Under the pieces are notes generated by a model. The model had not been told where the DNA came from. It saw nothing but the letters and a program-made list of their open reading frames with translations, and ran no database searches. A stretch of 64,000 nucleotides of DNA from Flaccisagitta enflata (taxonomy: Eukaryota; Chaetognatha; Sagittoidea; Aphragmophora), in NCBI GenBank assembly GCA_965153355.1, contig OZ231128.1, positions 14,756,001-14,820,000 of the forward strand, in the 5' to 3' direction. Positions 11,682-24,355 of this stretch are shown piece by piece (position 1 is the first letter of the stretch; each line of letters starts with the position of its first letter). A program made the position numbers and the translations under genes.

Positions 11682-11915
11682 TTACAATTTGTTAATTAGA
11701 TAGTGTTCAAATGTTGAGACAATTTTTTTTTTGCGCTTTTGGGAATCACTACCAAGAAGATGCGAAATTTTATAGTCAATTGCCAATTCAAACATTTTAG
11801 TGATCTTAATTCCACAAAAATTTGAAATACCAGTTAGGCCACCTTGGGAATCTTTTACAATAGGAGTTATCATACCTTTCAAAAAGTCATCCACAACAAA
11901 CACATGTTGAACCAT
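11682..11915 (-). pseudogene. fragment of a non-LTR retrotransposon reverse transcriptase
   Basis: The 77-codon frame reads DDFLKGMITPIVKDSQGG, then ISNFCGIKITKMFELAI. This matches the N-terminal fingers of LINE-type reverse transcriptases, whose usual form is G.ITPI.K...G...NYRGI....KIFE. The arginine of NYRGI is C here. No palm motifs (FADD) follow: the frame runs into a lysine-rich, A-run-derived stretch and stops, so only about 60 residues of the domain remain. A dead, 5'- and 3'-truncated copy. Confidence 0.6.
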
Positions 11916-12094
11916 GACTGCATTAGATTAAGTGTAAGTGTAACATCAATTTTTTGCTCCCGTAAAATAGACGTTTGGGTCCTATAATGCCAGAGGGGAA
12001 CTTTCGAATTTCAATCTTTGATATAACATTCAACATCTCTCTTACCATAATATGTAATGTGAACTTTGTCTCGATGGTGCATCAATGAGACAAA

Positions 12095-12215
12095 AGCTGC
12101 CAACATTTTCACAAGAAGATGACATGATTTGTCGTTTTTAATTTTCTTCATGAATGTACACTTGTGATGGATTAGTCCCTTATAGAAAAATATAGCATCC
12201 ATAAATGGTGCAATT
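12095..12215 (+). repeat. second copy of a dispersed repeat also at 10492-11085
   Basis: ACAAGAAGATGACATGA, TTTTCTTCATGAATGTACAC and GGTGCAATTCATGCTAAA match 10497-10555 and 11030-11075. The copy here lacks the ~470 bp between those two parts. Both copies sit directly beside a family A element. Confidence 0.6.
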
Positions 12216-12222
12216 CATGCTA

Positions 12223-12525
12223 AATAGTCGCAAAAGCGTTAGATGGTCAGCGGTACCCGTGCCCTGCCTAAGTAGTTTGGGTTTGAAGTTAAAGGGGAAG
12301 CAGGGCAGCGTCCCCAAAGGGGTCGATGACCTATGCTTTCACACATATGGGGGGTTTTCTCCTCCTTCTCCTCCTCCTCCCCCTCTGTCCACCTCCTCAA
12401 AGCCCAGCCTCGAGGCCCAAATTCCAGTCTCAAGGTCCAAATCCTAGTCTCGAGGCCCAAATCCCAGCCTCAAGGCCCAAATCCTAGCCTCAACGCCCAA
12501 ATCCTAGCCTGGAGGCTGGGACCTT
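12223..12525 (+). mobile_element. family A copy, truncated near its centre
   Basis: Begins with the head AATAGTCGCAAAAGCG and GGTCAGCGGTACCCG. It continues to GGGCAGCGTCCCC and GATGACCTATGCTTTCACA, a CTCCTTCTCC patch, and about seven ~20-bp core units. It stops near 12525, where the fold-back centre would be, and lacks the second end. Confidence 0.85.
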
Positions 12526-13555
12526 GCCCTCTAAGCTGGGATAAACCTGCAGATAAACCTGCGGATAACCTATGGAGCACTTAAAACTGCGGATAAAACT
12601 GCGGATAAAGGCGCTGTCTATGTAAAACTACGACTGTCTCAAAAATTGGCATCCAATGGCTGCGCCTCTCACCTAAGGGCCTGGATCAAGCATATTTTGC
12701 ATTCTTTGCATTTTCTGGCTTTTTTTGCTCTTTTTTTTTTAGCGATAATTCAGACAGTCGTGGTATCAATTGGAATGTAAATGGTTCATATATGTTTTTT
12801 GTGATTGCAGATTCAATTTTCTAATGCATCCAGACCCTCTGATACACATGTAGGGCCCAATATCGCGCATAAATTGCATTTTTTAACTTTTTTCACCAGA
12901 CTTCCACCCTTAAATTTACATACAAGACAAAAATTAGTGATAGTCGAAGGTATGTAAAACCAAAGCCGAAGCCGAAGATAGCAAATTACTACAGCCAAAG
13001 CCGAATCCGAAGATTGCCAAAGTTGATTACCAAAGTTTGAAGTTACTGTTTTTTTGCAAAATAACATAAACTTCAATTAAAAAAACTTTATTAAAAAAAG
13101 ACTAACAACTAAGAGTTAATGTCTTTGAGTTAAGCTCTATTAATGTGATGTTTATTTGATATTTCATAGAAATGAAAGATTTATTTCATGAACATAAAAG
13201 ATTTTAATATAATAATTACTTTAATGTATTACTTATCTTAATACATTATGATATTACCTAAACTATCAAATTACTATTAAAGAATAATGAATATATTTTA
13301 TCATAAACAAAATAACCAATGAATCAAATCAATTTAATAAAATGAGTGAAAATTTGATTTATGATTAGCTTAGTGATTTTCCTTATCATTTTATAATTAA
13401 GAATCAAAAATTTTTGATGACATCTTCTTCAATTTCATTTTGTACTTTGATTGTCGAAGATAGCAAATAACTTAAGCCAAAGCCGAAGCTCCAGCCCACC
13501 ACTACTTTATGTTCCAATAATTATCAGCCTCCAGTGCATCACTAGTTTTAACTTC
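12526..13555. other. no gene; GATAAA(C) and GCCGAAG mini-repeats, AT-rich block
   Basis: TGCGGATAAACC-like repeats at 12545-12620. CAAAGCCGAAGCC repeats at about 12960-13015 recur once at 13475-13495. A very AT-rich block spans 13080-13440. The 87-codon minus frame at 12813-13076 is unsupported. Confidence 0.4.
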
Positions 13556-13712
13556 AACAAGGCCGGATACACGGCCGCCAGTTGCGGATGGGTGGGCAGC
13601 GGCGGAAATGCACGTTTTCCCACTTTTTAACTCGAGGGTGACGGACCAACCAACCAACCAACGGATGGACGGACAAAGCCTCATATAGAGTTGGGTGTCC
13701 GCATTTAGAAAG
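13556..13712 (+). mobile_element. family B element (GTTGC subfamily)
   Basis: Starts AACAAGGCCGGATACACGG with CCAGTTGCGGATGGGTGGG inside. It has an ACCAACCAACC/GGACGGAC core and ends in GAGTTGGGTGTCCGCAT, a partly decayed hairpin. Confidence 0.9.
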
Positions 13713-13855
13713 ATCAATTTACTTAATTCTATGCCTCTACACTACTAGAAGTCGAGCATTCTCTCAAATATTTCCTCTAGTGAGGAAAGAATTGATGAGT
13801 AAACAAAAAGTTGTTATTCTGCAATTCAATAAATGTCTTAATTGATAATCAAACT

Positions 13856-14489
<634 letters not shown>

Positions 14490-14679
14490 AAAGAACAAGT
14501 CTTAGGTATTTTGGTAGGGGAGAGAAGAGGAAGAGGAGGTTTTGATGATGAGTTGAATTCAGATGCCTAGGAGTAGAGAAGGAATTACCTCATGGTTATC
14601 TCACCGATGCATTTTCTTATGGAGAAATGAGTTATGAAGGGGGGCAAGCTAAAAAAATGTGGCATATCATGGGTAAATA

Positions 14680-15270
14680 TCGACTCGTGACCAATTTCCA
14701 TGATTCGTGATTCAGATATGCTTAATGGGATTAAAGTACCATCCAAAAAGGCAGTGTTCACATGGTTTTTTTAATGATTTCTGAATGGATTGATAGAAAA
14801 CCTTGGAAAAGTTCTAGTTTGAAAGATATTTGACAGTGGAATGTAGAAATTGAGAAATGGGAGATGGGAGCCCCTGAGGGGCCCTCTAGGGGGCCCTAAA
14901 GGAGCCCAGAATGACAAAAATGGTCAAAAACGACCAGAATTACAATTCTTTTGTTGATGTTCCGATTTCATTTTCATTGGATGAGTAAATTTGCTTTCAA
15001 GAAATCATTTTGTGTTTTGGGAGAACAGTAACAAAGATTAGAATCCTTTGGGGACCCCATTCAGGGGGGGCCACAGGCTTGAAGCAACAAAATGGACACC
15101 ATCGAAAATGCTGAATATGACTAAAATCTCGAGTTTATGGTCATTTTTTCTGCTTCATTATTATCAAAGGAGTAAGATGGCTGTCAAGATACTGTCATCC
15201 TGCAAACAAGAACCAAAATAATGGTTAAGGGCTTTTGGAGGCCCTATCCAGGGGCCCTTAAATAGTTGAA
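14680..15270 (+). repeat. degenerate ~190-bp tandem repeat with GGGGCCC boxes
   Basis: Similar segments recur two to three times: a GGTCA..CGA.. patch, a TGATGTTCC/TCATTATTATC patch, then GGGGACCCC or GGGGCCC followed by an A-rich spacer. Copies near 14880, 15050 and 15245 carry CCC/GGG boxes. Divergence is high, so unit limits are approximate. Confidence 0.4.
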
Positions 15271-15893
15271 AAAAGCCAAATTACTTGTATCGATCTATCC
15301 ATAACAGTTCTTTTTGATGATGCTCTTTGATGATGATGCTCTTTTATAAGCTGTCCTTTTCAATCATTCATTCTTTTGTCCATATATTTATTTTTTCATC
15401 CATTCATTCATTTATTCATTCATTCATCCATTCATTCATTCATTCATTCATTCCTTATTTCACTCTTAAACATTCTGATTTCACATATTTATGGATTTTA
15501 AAGAAACAAATCTTGAAATATTTCACTTATGCAATGTTAGGAATAACGAATAATGTAGTATACAGTTGCATGTTCCCCCCCCCCCAGCAGGGAGAGAAGA
15601 AAATCAAAGGATCAGGAAATGGGGAAGGAAATCAAAGGGATGAAAAATATAGAAGATTTTACACTTTTGGCAGTGTTAAAATGTATAATTTAGGTTCTAC
15701 AACTCTTTTTTACACTATTTAAACCAATTCATTACTATATAGGGATATATGGGGAAGAAAAGTAAATGTAGTTTGACCCTGCGGGAAAGAAAATCAAAGG
15801 ACCAGGGAGGGGGGAAAGAATTTAAAGGTCATGTAACTATATACTTCCCTGCCTAAATCCCAGCTCTAAGGCCTAAATCTCAGTCTAAATCTA
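15271..15893. other. no gene; ATTC repeats and a family A core remnant
   Basis: CATTCATT repeats at about 15373-15453 and a C-run at 15576-15585. A short remnant of the family A core (AAATCCCAGCTCTAAGGCC) at 15855-15890 is cut by the MITE that follows. Confidence 0.5.
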
Positions 15894-16509
15894 CCGGGTG
15901 ATCAGCCGGAAGTGAGTGAATCTTTTTGGACGCTGAGACTGAACAACTGTTAGTTGAAACTTGGGCAATAGTTTACCGTAAAGAAAATTATTGAACGTTT
16001 ACTTTAAGCCAAAGATGGATATTGTAGCCCAAAAGGCTTGCAAGTAATGGCTGTAGATGCTTTTTTCCAAGATCGGGAATTGATGCCAAAATTGGAGTAA
16101 CTTGGACGATTGACTTTTTCCTATCTACTCAACGTCCTTGGTGTTTTAAGTATATCTGTCGATTGATTATAGCTATAATCCGTTTTATAGTGCCAAATTG
16201 ACGAGTTTTAAATCCAGTTTTAAAAAGAAAATCATAAGAACCGCAATTTCTTACCTTAAATGTCTCTGCTCAAAAAGAATTGACTTGACATTAAACGAGG
16301 ATTCTGCGCAAAATTGCACCACTTTTCCAAATCGTCTCAAACTGAAAAATAACTAAGAAGGCTGTTTCTTTAGCATCATGGGGCTATTTCTTTTTATATA
16401 AGCAAACGTTCAGCAATTCTCTTCAATTCTAGACCATCCCCAACTAACTGCTTTTGTAGTTTAGCAGTAATGGCATCATACATTTACTCAATTCCGGCTG
16501 ATCACCCGG
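15894..16509. mobile_element. 616-bp MITE, TA-flanked, ends CCGGGTGATCAGCCGGAA
   Basis: CCGGGTGATCAGCCGGAA at the left is the exact inverse of TTCCGGCTGATCACCCGG at the right, and each is bordered by TA. Similarity between arms continues inward (GTTAGTTG; TTGAACGTTTACTT against TGAACGTTTGCTT). The TA duplication and long arms fit a Tc1/mariner-type non-autonomous element. No transposase is present. Confidence 0.9.
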
Positions 16510-17435
16510 TAAACTGCTAGAAGGAGAAGGAAAATTTTTTGCCGTATTAGGAAACATATTTGGCTTAGTATTTTAGCTACGGCATTGTTCGGCTTAATAA
16601 TGATTTCTCTAGATTTTGTTCATCTCTTTCATTTTCCTTTTTCACCTTTTTATCTTTTATTTCATAAAAACATTGCGTCTGAAATAAAAGCCACCAATTC
16701 GGAATGCAATCTTAGATAACTACATAGCCAAATTGCAACAACCTCATGTCGCACGAATTTAGTATCATAACCAATGTGTTGCAGTGAGACTTCAGGTCAG
16801 CTTTTACAATTAGAAAGTTTGGCTGTGAACTAAATGGCGATACAAGGAGACTCGCCTTCATACATTATTTTTCTTCAGAGGAGGGTAAAACTTGAAGCAG
16901 AAGGGTGAAAAAGATCTTTATAAGGTCTGAGAGTATCATTGGAGATTAAACATAAAAATGGGTAGACTGAGACTCCTTGAGTCAGGAGAGAATTCCAATC
17001 AGTAATGACGCTCTTCAAGAATACCAATTAAGCTACAACAAAGCACAAGAGAAAAATTGAAATGGCTTTGTCTAAGAATTTGTGAATAAATTTTTGAAAC
17101 ACCCAAAAATTTGTTCAAGATGTAAAAAAGACACAACCTAACTTTTCTTGACTGCTACAATTTTTAATGACACAAAAAAAAGATTTCTTTCCCTGAGACT
17201 AAATTCACAATTGTTCATTATCATAACGTGATCATACTTGTTTCATCAGTCATATCAAGTCCTATTCTAACATTGATCAATACATCTGTCAAAGAGCCTA
17301 GAAAAGCCAAAATTGAACTCTGCTTGGCAAGAAAGTTTTTCCTTCCAAAGACTTTTAAGGTCCCATTGATCTGCATGAGAGAGAAAGAGTTTTAGGTCAT
17401 TTTCAGTGGTTACGCACTAACAAATTGACAGTTAG
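16510..17435. other. no feature recognised
   Basis: Unique-looking DNA without long frames or repeats. Confidence 0.4.
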
Positions 17436-17745
17436 GACAACGGCCTCAAAGGTGGCTAAGTTCTGTAAAACACAGGGGGTTTGTCTGTCGTCCCCTCCCT
17501 GATCAGACCTCCAATCAGCCCTTTCAGGCTTCAATTCAATCCTTTCAGGCCTCAATTCAGCCGTCTTAGGCCTCATATAAGTCCCTTTACCCTTTAGCCT
17601 CAAATCAGCCCTTTCCAGTCCAGATGAGTTGCTTCAGGCCTCAGATCAACCCTCTTTGGCTTCAAATTGGCCTTGCTAGCTTCCTCAGGCCTCACATCAG
17701 CTTTTTGGAAGCTTTCAGGCCCTCAATCAGCCCTCTACAGTCAGT
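17436..17745 (+). mobile_element. degenerate family A-like copy (AACACAGGGGG subtype)
   Basis: ACAACGGCCTCAAAGGTGG and TTCTGTAAAACACAGGGGG correspond to the left end of the copy at 62766. The core is about 11 units of a 21-22-bp GGCCTCAATTCAGCCCTTTCA-like repeat. The right end is missing. Confidence 0.65.
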
Positions 17746-18282
17746 TCCAATTCTGTACTAATCCATATAATTGTATGTTAACATTTTTTGGCAAACCAAA
17801 TTTTTTTTCCATCTGGGCATATTTCAGTAAATCATAGTTTGATTTTCTCAGTTGTGGTTTTTGTAAAGTCTGAACAAATTTCATAGACGTTTGTCTTGTT
17901 CACGATCTCTAATGATTTTTAACTGATTTTTCCACTTTAATTCTAAAAGAAATATGTTCATAAATGCTTACCATTCAATCATATCATTGGATTTTGTTCA
18001 TCCCTCTTTAATTTTTCATCTCACCGATTCTTTCAGTATTGGATACAGAGAGAGAGAGAGAGAGAGATTTGATTGATTGATTGATTGTAATGCTCATATG
18101 TGCGTTCATCACATTATAACAAAAATGTTATGGAGCGGTACATAAGTACGTGGAAAAGATAACAGAGTCATATAAATACGTGAATATGTAGGAAAAGAAA
18201 AACATTAGGAGAGGAAAAAGAATAATAAATATCATCACCAACGCAAATAGTTTATTTTCTAATTTCTGGACTATATCCATAC
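17746..18282. other. no gene; short AG and ATTG repeats
   Basis: (GA)n at about 18049-18067 and GATT repeats at 18070-18087. No other structure. Confidence 0.45.
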
Positions 18283-19025
<743 letters not shown>

Positions 19026-19028
19026 TCA

Positions 19029-19686
<658 letters not shown>

Positions 19687-19729
19687 TTTGAACAAATCGA
19701 GAATCAACGTTAACTAAAAGGCTTTTAAC

Positions 19730-19862
19730 AAGCCCAAGTAGGCCAATATGGTACAATGTGTGGATCGTCAAACGAATGTGTTACCCAACCAACCAACCGA
19801 CCGACCAACCAACCAACCAACGGACACAGCCAGATGAAGAGGTGCTTTGTCGCACCTGAAAT
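19730..19862 (+). mobile_element. family B element (GGTGC subfamily)
   Basis: Left end AACAAGCCCAAGTAGGCCAA; core of ACCAACC/CCGACC units; right hairpin AGGTGCTTTGTCGCACCT. The near-end motif is decayed here (ATGGTACAAT). Confidence 0.85.
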
Positions 19863-19969
19863 ATTGGTATTTTTTTTAAATGGAACGGAACAAAATCATG
19901 AGATACACCAAAATGGTGTGTACAGGGTAATTTTCTTCAACTGGGGAAAGTGATCTCATCAAAATCATG

Positions 19970-20350
19970 CAATAACTGGCAACACCAAAGTTAGTTACTG
20001 GTCAGAAATATATAATTCAATACAAACAAAATTTTTTTCACCAATTTTGCTCAAAATATCAAAAAAAAAAATTTCATAAAACCAAAATATAGTCCATTTT
20101 TGCAGTCATGCTCTTGTGAATTCAGCTAAGAAATGATTAATTTATCTTAAATATTATTGTCATGAACAGAAATCAACATTTGGATGAAATTTGATTATTT
20201 TTTACAAAATTTCAAAATTTCAAAATTTCAAAATTTCAAAATTTCAAAATTTCAAAATTTCAAAATTTCAAAATTTCAAAATATGATTTTGTAGAACCTG
20301 ATTGAGTGATGCCAATCAATATCATCTTCGTGGCAAAATTAATCAAAAAT
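19970..20350. repeat. AT-rich DNA with an ATTTCAAAA 9-bp repeat
   Basis: Eight or so units of ATTTCAAAA at 20208-20282. The rest is AT-rich and featureless. Confidence 0.8.
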
Positions 20351-20352
20351 AT

Positions 20353-20513
20353 TTTAGTCGCATGCCACGCGACTCTACACCCCTCCATGTCGGTCCGTTG
20401 GTCAGTTGGTCAGTTGGTCCCCTTTTTACTTTTTTGGCATTTTTGAGCTTTTTGAGCCTAGTGCTCCTGCCCAGCGGCAAGCGACTGGGGTAGCCGTGTA
20501 TCCGGCCTTGTTT
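20353..20513 (-). mobile_element. family B element
   Basis: Hairpin end AGTCGCATGCCACGCGACT, then TCTACACCCCTCC, a GTTGGTCAGTTGGTC core and TTTGAGCTTTTTGAGC. It ends at AGCGACTGGGGTAGCC and GTGTATCCGGCCTTGTT. Confidence 0.93.
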
Positions 20514-20606
20514 TTTTATGAAATAATATAAGTCGTCTAATTTGTGACTTTTGACTAGCTTAGTTTTTATAATTTTGCATCATTTGGTTAAAATGTTTTG
20601 ATTCTT

Positions 20607-20789
20607 ACAAGGCTGTATAAACGGCAGCATCAGTAGCAAACGTGTAGGCAGGAGAAAAAAAACTCAGAAAGGAACTTTATGATAGATGGATTGACTGACC
20701 AAAAGATGGACTGCCAGATCATTGGACTGACAGAACAACAGACCAACAGACGAAAAAGTGGCTTATAGAGTTGCGTGTCGGCGACTAAA
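20607..20789 (+). mobile_element. family B element, diverged
   Basis: ACAAGGCTGTATAAACGGC start, GACTGACC/GACCAACAG core, right end GAGTTGCGTGTCGGCGACT. Confidence 0.8.
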
Positions 20790-20859
20790 AATCACCCTGT
20801 ACCAAATGTTTCCATCAATGATTCAGCAGCAGACCCGTGCAGAGGGGGGTTTTATGTTG

Positions 20860-20971
20860 CGTGCTATGGACGGTTGGGCAGGAGCAATAATGCAAAAAAC
20901 CGCGTGGAATTCAAAAATGTGATGTACCAACCGACTCGGCAAGGTGTAGAGTCGCGTGTCCGCGACTAAAA
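20860..20971 (+). mobile_element. family B element, left end lost
   Basis: TGGACGGTTGGGCAGGAGCA, CCGCGTGGAATTCAAAAATG and CCAACCGACTCGGCAAGG precede the hairpin GTCGCGTGTCCGCGACT. It belongs to the GTCGCGGAC subfamily (compare 56757 and 57436). Confidence 0.85.
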
Positions 20972-21199
20972 ACAAAAGCTTGCAGAAAATCATTCAAAAT
21001 TTTCGTATTTTTTTTATCTGTAGCCATCTCCATCTCTTTTGAAGGGTCAGCCGAATAATGATATTTTTAAAAGAAAAACAAAGTGTACCACAAAACTTTA
21101 GGAGACGCAAAACAGGCAGAGAGGACGATTTATTAGGACTACTGCTACTGCCCACCCACATTCCAGCCCCTGCACACCCATACTACCGCTGTTGCCCTC

Positions 21200-21263
21200 A
21201 GCATTACTGACCTTTCCAACCCACAAGCGACTTATGATTGGTTGTGTATACGGCCTTGTTTTG
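21200..21263 (-). mobile_element. family B left-end fragment
   Basis: CACAAGCGACTTATGATTGG followed by TGTATACGGCCTTGTTTT. The hairpin end is absent. Confidence 0.65.
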
Positions 21264-21445
21264 AAAATGTATGCCAGAATAGCTGAAAAAAACACTTTTC
21301 TAACCCACCTACATAACAGCCCCTGCCCAATTTCCCAGAGCTTAAAAATTTAACATTATCATAGACTTTGTTTGTAAGAATGTGTGTTTCATAGTGTAAT
21401 GCACCCCCAAAAATTGGAGCCACCATCCCCCTCTTGTGATGATAA

Positions 21446-21632
21446 ACTAAAGGCGGAATACACGGCTTGCGGGTGGGCAGGGGCAATGGTGCGGGTGCAC
21501 AGGAACAGTAGGGGCAGGGGCTATATGCTGCGGGGCAGGGGCTCAGAAATAACTTTTTCAGTCAACTTTGCATCGCCCAAAATTTCACGTTATGGATGGA
21601 CGGACGGACCAAGGGACAGACCTTCTTATAGA
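21446..21632 (+). mobile_element. family B element, diverged
   Basis: GGCGGAATACACGGCTTGCG, TGGGCAGGGGCAATGG, a GGACGGACGGACC core and CTTCTTATAGAGTTGC at the right. The hairpin's second half has decayed. Confidence 0.7.
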
Positions 21633-21699
21633 GTTGCCTAGGCCGGCTTCCGCCAAAGGCAACATTTGTGTTTCAACGGGGGCTAAAATGAAGAATTAT

Positions 21700-21900
21700 C
21701 AAGGCCAACACCTAAAAGACGCGTGCGAGTTTTACTGACTGATTTAAAATGACTTAGAATGACTTACAATGACTCAGTATACTCTTAAATGACTTAAAGA
21801 AATAAAATTGATAAAAAAAGTAAAAGTGTGACGGACCAACAGACCAACCAATGGACGGACAGACGGACAAAGCGGGGTGTAGAGTCGCGTGCACGCGACA
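21700..21900 (+). mobile_element. family B element (CCAACACCTA subfamily)
   Basis: Left end AAGGCCAACACCTAAAAG with GCGTGCGAG. Internal AATGACTTAGAATGACTT units, then GGACGGACAAAGCGGGG and the hairpin GTCGCGTGCACGCGAC. Confidence 0.88.
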
Positions 21901-22111
21901 AAAGTTGAATCAAACTGAATGATTTACCACAACAATGGAGATATGCCATAACTAATATTCTATTGCAAAATTTTCATTCAATCATGAAATAGAACCAAAT
22001 TTTACTTTGATTTATAAAGAAAATATGTTGCAAATTTCTGAATTTTTTTTGTTGTCACAGACAGGATGCTTGTTGAAATTCTATAATTGCATAAAAAATG
22101 AAACAAGGCCG

Positions 22112-22268
22112 GATACACGGCCACCAGTTGCGGACGGGTGGGCAGGAGCGGAAATGCGCGTTTTCACACTTTTTGACTCGTGCTCACCGACGGACCGACC
22201 GACGGACGGACGGACGGACGGACGGACGGACAAAGCCTCTTATAGAATTGCGTGTCCGCAACTAAAAA
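22112..22268 (+). mobile_element. family B element (GTTGC subfamily), well preserved
   Basis: AACAAGGCCGGATACACGG, near-end motif AGTTGCGGACGGGTGGG, core (GGAC)n, then AAAGCCTCTTATAG and hairpin ATTGCGTGTCCGCAACT. Near-end motif AGTTGCGGAC equals the inverse of hairpin half GTCCGCAACT. Confidence 0.95.
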
Positions 22269-22299
22269 TGAGAAAAGAAAGACATAGTTTTCTTCTAAA

Positions 22300-22470
22300 A
22301 ACAATTACGGAGAGAACAATATTTATGAAAATTCAAAATTTTCCTGCATTTGTGAGTCATAGAATTGCAGTGGCAACTGAAAACAAAAAATGATAAAAGA
22401 TTTTTCTTGTCGTTTTTCATGTAAATTGCATAGTAAAATTTCTTTTGAAATCGGAATATGATACCAAGCC
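22300..22470. repeat. diverged dispersed repeat shared with 56090-56290
   Basis: AAAATTCAAAATTTTCCTG and the following TTTTTCATGTAAATTGCATAG, GAATATGATA correspond in order to sequences at 56120-56280. Function and full extent are unknown. Confidence 0.45.
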
Positions 22471-22725
22471 CAAGAGGGCAACAGTCGCGTGCCTTTGAAA
22501 ATGAAAAACAAAAGAGCAAAAAAAAACAGGTGCCTGTAAAAAAATGTTAAAAATATACAAAAATGTTGAAAATTTCCTTCCTCCCCTCCATGGCTACGCG
22601 ATAAGTATTGAAACAATATCAATACAATATCAATACAATATCCATATAATATCGATACAAGAAAGGCGACTAATCGTTGTAGGAAAAAAGTTGTAAATGC
22701 TGAGACAATGAGAGAGAGAGAGAGT

Positions 22726-22766
<41 letters not shown>

Positions 22767-22825
22767 GGAAGAGAGGAGAGGAAGGGAAAGGGAAGTGAGA
22801 AAAGGAAAGAGAGAAAGAGAGAGCG
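22471..22825 (+). other. no gene; ATCAATACAAT repeats and (AG)n
   Basis: AATATC-AATACA repeats at 22613-22660 and an impure AG array at 22709-22825. Confidence 0.6.
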
Positions 22826-23355
22826 AATAGTCGCAAAAGCGTTAGATGGTCAGCGGTACCCGTTGCCCCTATGTGACTGTGCGGGTGTAAGGTGGTTAGA
22901 GGGGCAGCGGCCCCGAAGGGGCCGATGACCTATGCTGTTTTTTTTTTAGCCTCAAGGCTGGGATCAGGGCCTCAAGGCTGAAATTTGAACCTTGAGGCTG
23001 GGATTTGAGCCTCGAGGCTGAAATTTGAGCCTTGAGGCTGGGATTTGAGCCTCGAGACTAGGATTAGGGCCTCCAGACTAGGATTTGAGCCTCAAGGCTG
23101 GGATTTGAGCCTCAAGGTTGGGATTTAAGCCTTGAGGCAGGGATTTGAGCCTCAAGGCCGGGAATTGAGCATCCAGGCTGGGATTTGAGCCTCCAGGCGG
23201 GGATTTGAGCCTCCTGGCTGGGATTTGAGCCTTGAGGCTAGGATTTGAGCCTCGAGGCTGGGATTTGAGCCTCAAAGCTAGGATTTGGGCCTCAGGGGAG
23301 GTACACTGAAGGAGAAGGAGAAGGAGAAAATTCCCCTGTGTGAAAGCATAGGTCT
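22826..23355 (+). mobile_element. family A copy, nearly full length
   Basis: Head AATAGTCGCAAAAGCG, GGTCAGCGGTACCCG, TGCGGGTGTAAGGTGG; then GGCAGCGGCCCCGAAGGGG and GATGACCTATGCT. The core has about 17 units of GGCTGGGATTTGAGCCTCAA. A GGAGAA patch and TTCCCCTGTGTGAAAGCATA close it, and the outer tail after AGGTC is lost next to an AG array. All core units run in one orientation here. Confidence 0.92.
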
Positions 23356-23361
23356 GGGAAA

Positions 23362-23365
<4 letters not shown>

Positions 23366-23423
<58 letters not shown>
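23366..23423 (+). repeat. (AG)n array
   Basis: Pure AG after the truncated family A tail. Confidence 0.9.
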
Positions 23424-23424
<1 letters not shown>

Positions 23425-23425
<1 letters not shown>

Positions 23426-23536
23426 TTTTGAGCTTTTTGAGCACACGGCTCCTGCCCAGGTGCCCTGGTGACCCTCTCCAGCACTGCTCCTGCCCACCCG
23501 CACGCGACTAGAGTAGCCGTGTATCCGGCCTTGTTT
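23425..23536 (-). mobile_element. family B element, hairpin end lost
   Basis: TTTTGAGCTTTTTGAGCACA, GCTCCTGCCCAGG, CACTGCTCCTGCCCACCCGC, ACGCGACTAGAGTAGCC and TATCCGGCCTTGTTT. The hairpin side is replaced by the AG array. Confidence 0.88.
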
Positions 23537-23579
23537 GAAAGAAAATCAAGACAAAAGCAGAAAAAAAAAGTTTTTTTTC

Positions 23580-23608
23580 TTTTCTTTTGTTTTTTTTCCA
23601 TTTTTGTT

Positions 23609-23644
<36 letters not shown>

Positions 23645-23712
23645 TCCTTCTTTCTTTCTTTGTTTTTTTCCTTTTTTTCTTTCTTTCTTTCCATTTAACT
23701 TTTTCTTTCTTT
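23580..23712 (+). repeat. (TTTC)n tract
   Basis: TTTC tetranucleotides with C and T-run interruptions, lying between two family B copies. Confidence 0.9.
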
Positions 23713-23715
23713 TTA

Positions 23716-23846
23716 TTTGCGGCTTTGTCCGCCCGTTGGTCGGTCGGTTGGTCCATAGAGGTGATTGAGTCGAAAAGTGGGAAAACGCGCATATCCGCCC
23801 CTGCCCACCCATCCGCAACTGGTGGCAGTGTATCCGGCCTTGTTTC
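23716..23846 (-). mobile_element. family B element (GTTGC subfamily), hairpin end trimmed
   Basis: TTGCGGCTTTGTCCGCCCG, GGTCGGTCGGTTGGTCC, GAAAACGCGCATATCCGCCC, TCCGCAACTGGTGG and TATCCGGCCTTGTTT. Confidence 0.88.
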
Positions 23847-24018
23847 TTTCCTTCCTTCCGTTTCCTTTTTTTTCCCTTTATTTCCCCTTTCGTTCCCCTT
23901 TCTCTTCTCTCTTCTTCCCCTTCCCCTTTTTTTTAAAAGGCTAGGCTGTACCGCGGGCCCCCCCTTACCGCGGGGCCTAAGGCTTAAGCCTTACAAGCCT
24001 AATGGGTGAGCCGGCTCA

Positions 24019-24131
24019 GGTCAGCGGTACCCATGCCCTGCTTGAGTAGTGTGTGATTTTTTTTACATACGGATGGACAGACAGATTCCCCAATGTTCTA
24101 CACGACTTCATCCCATTTTGGGCCACTGCCC
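24019..24131 (+). mobile_element. family A internal-deletion derivative
   Basis: Head GGTCAGCGGTACCC and TTGAGTAGTGTGTGAT match 62766. It is followed almost at once by the opposite end (ACAGATTCCCC, CACGACTTCATCCCATTTTG, GGGCCACTGCCC). Only about 113 bp remain, against about 747 bp in the long copy. Confidence 0.85.
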
Positions 24132-24199
24132 AAGAAGTACGGTGAAAACTCAATTTTCCTTCAAAAATTCGCTGTCTTAGCCAGCGCCTAAGAATATAT

Positions 24200-24355
24200 C
24201 CTTTGTTTGGATCAATGTCTCTCCACCCATCTCCCCCCCCCCTCCTGACATTCCCCCAACCCCCTGAACCTTCACACACCCCCCCCCGCACCTTCCCCCT
24301 TATCTTCCCCCTCCCCCACTTACCATTCCCCCTTGCACCCCCCCCCCCCCTCCTC
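24200..24355 (+). repeat. C-rich degenerate repeat
   Basis: Runs of CCCCCC separated by TTACC, CTTCC and TGACATT. Similar in style to 49640-49870 and 50890-51290. Confidence 0.6.
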
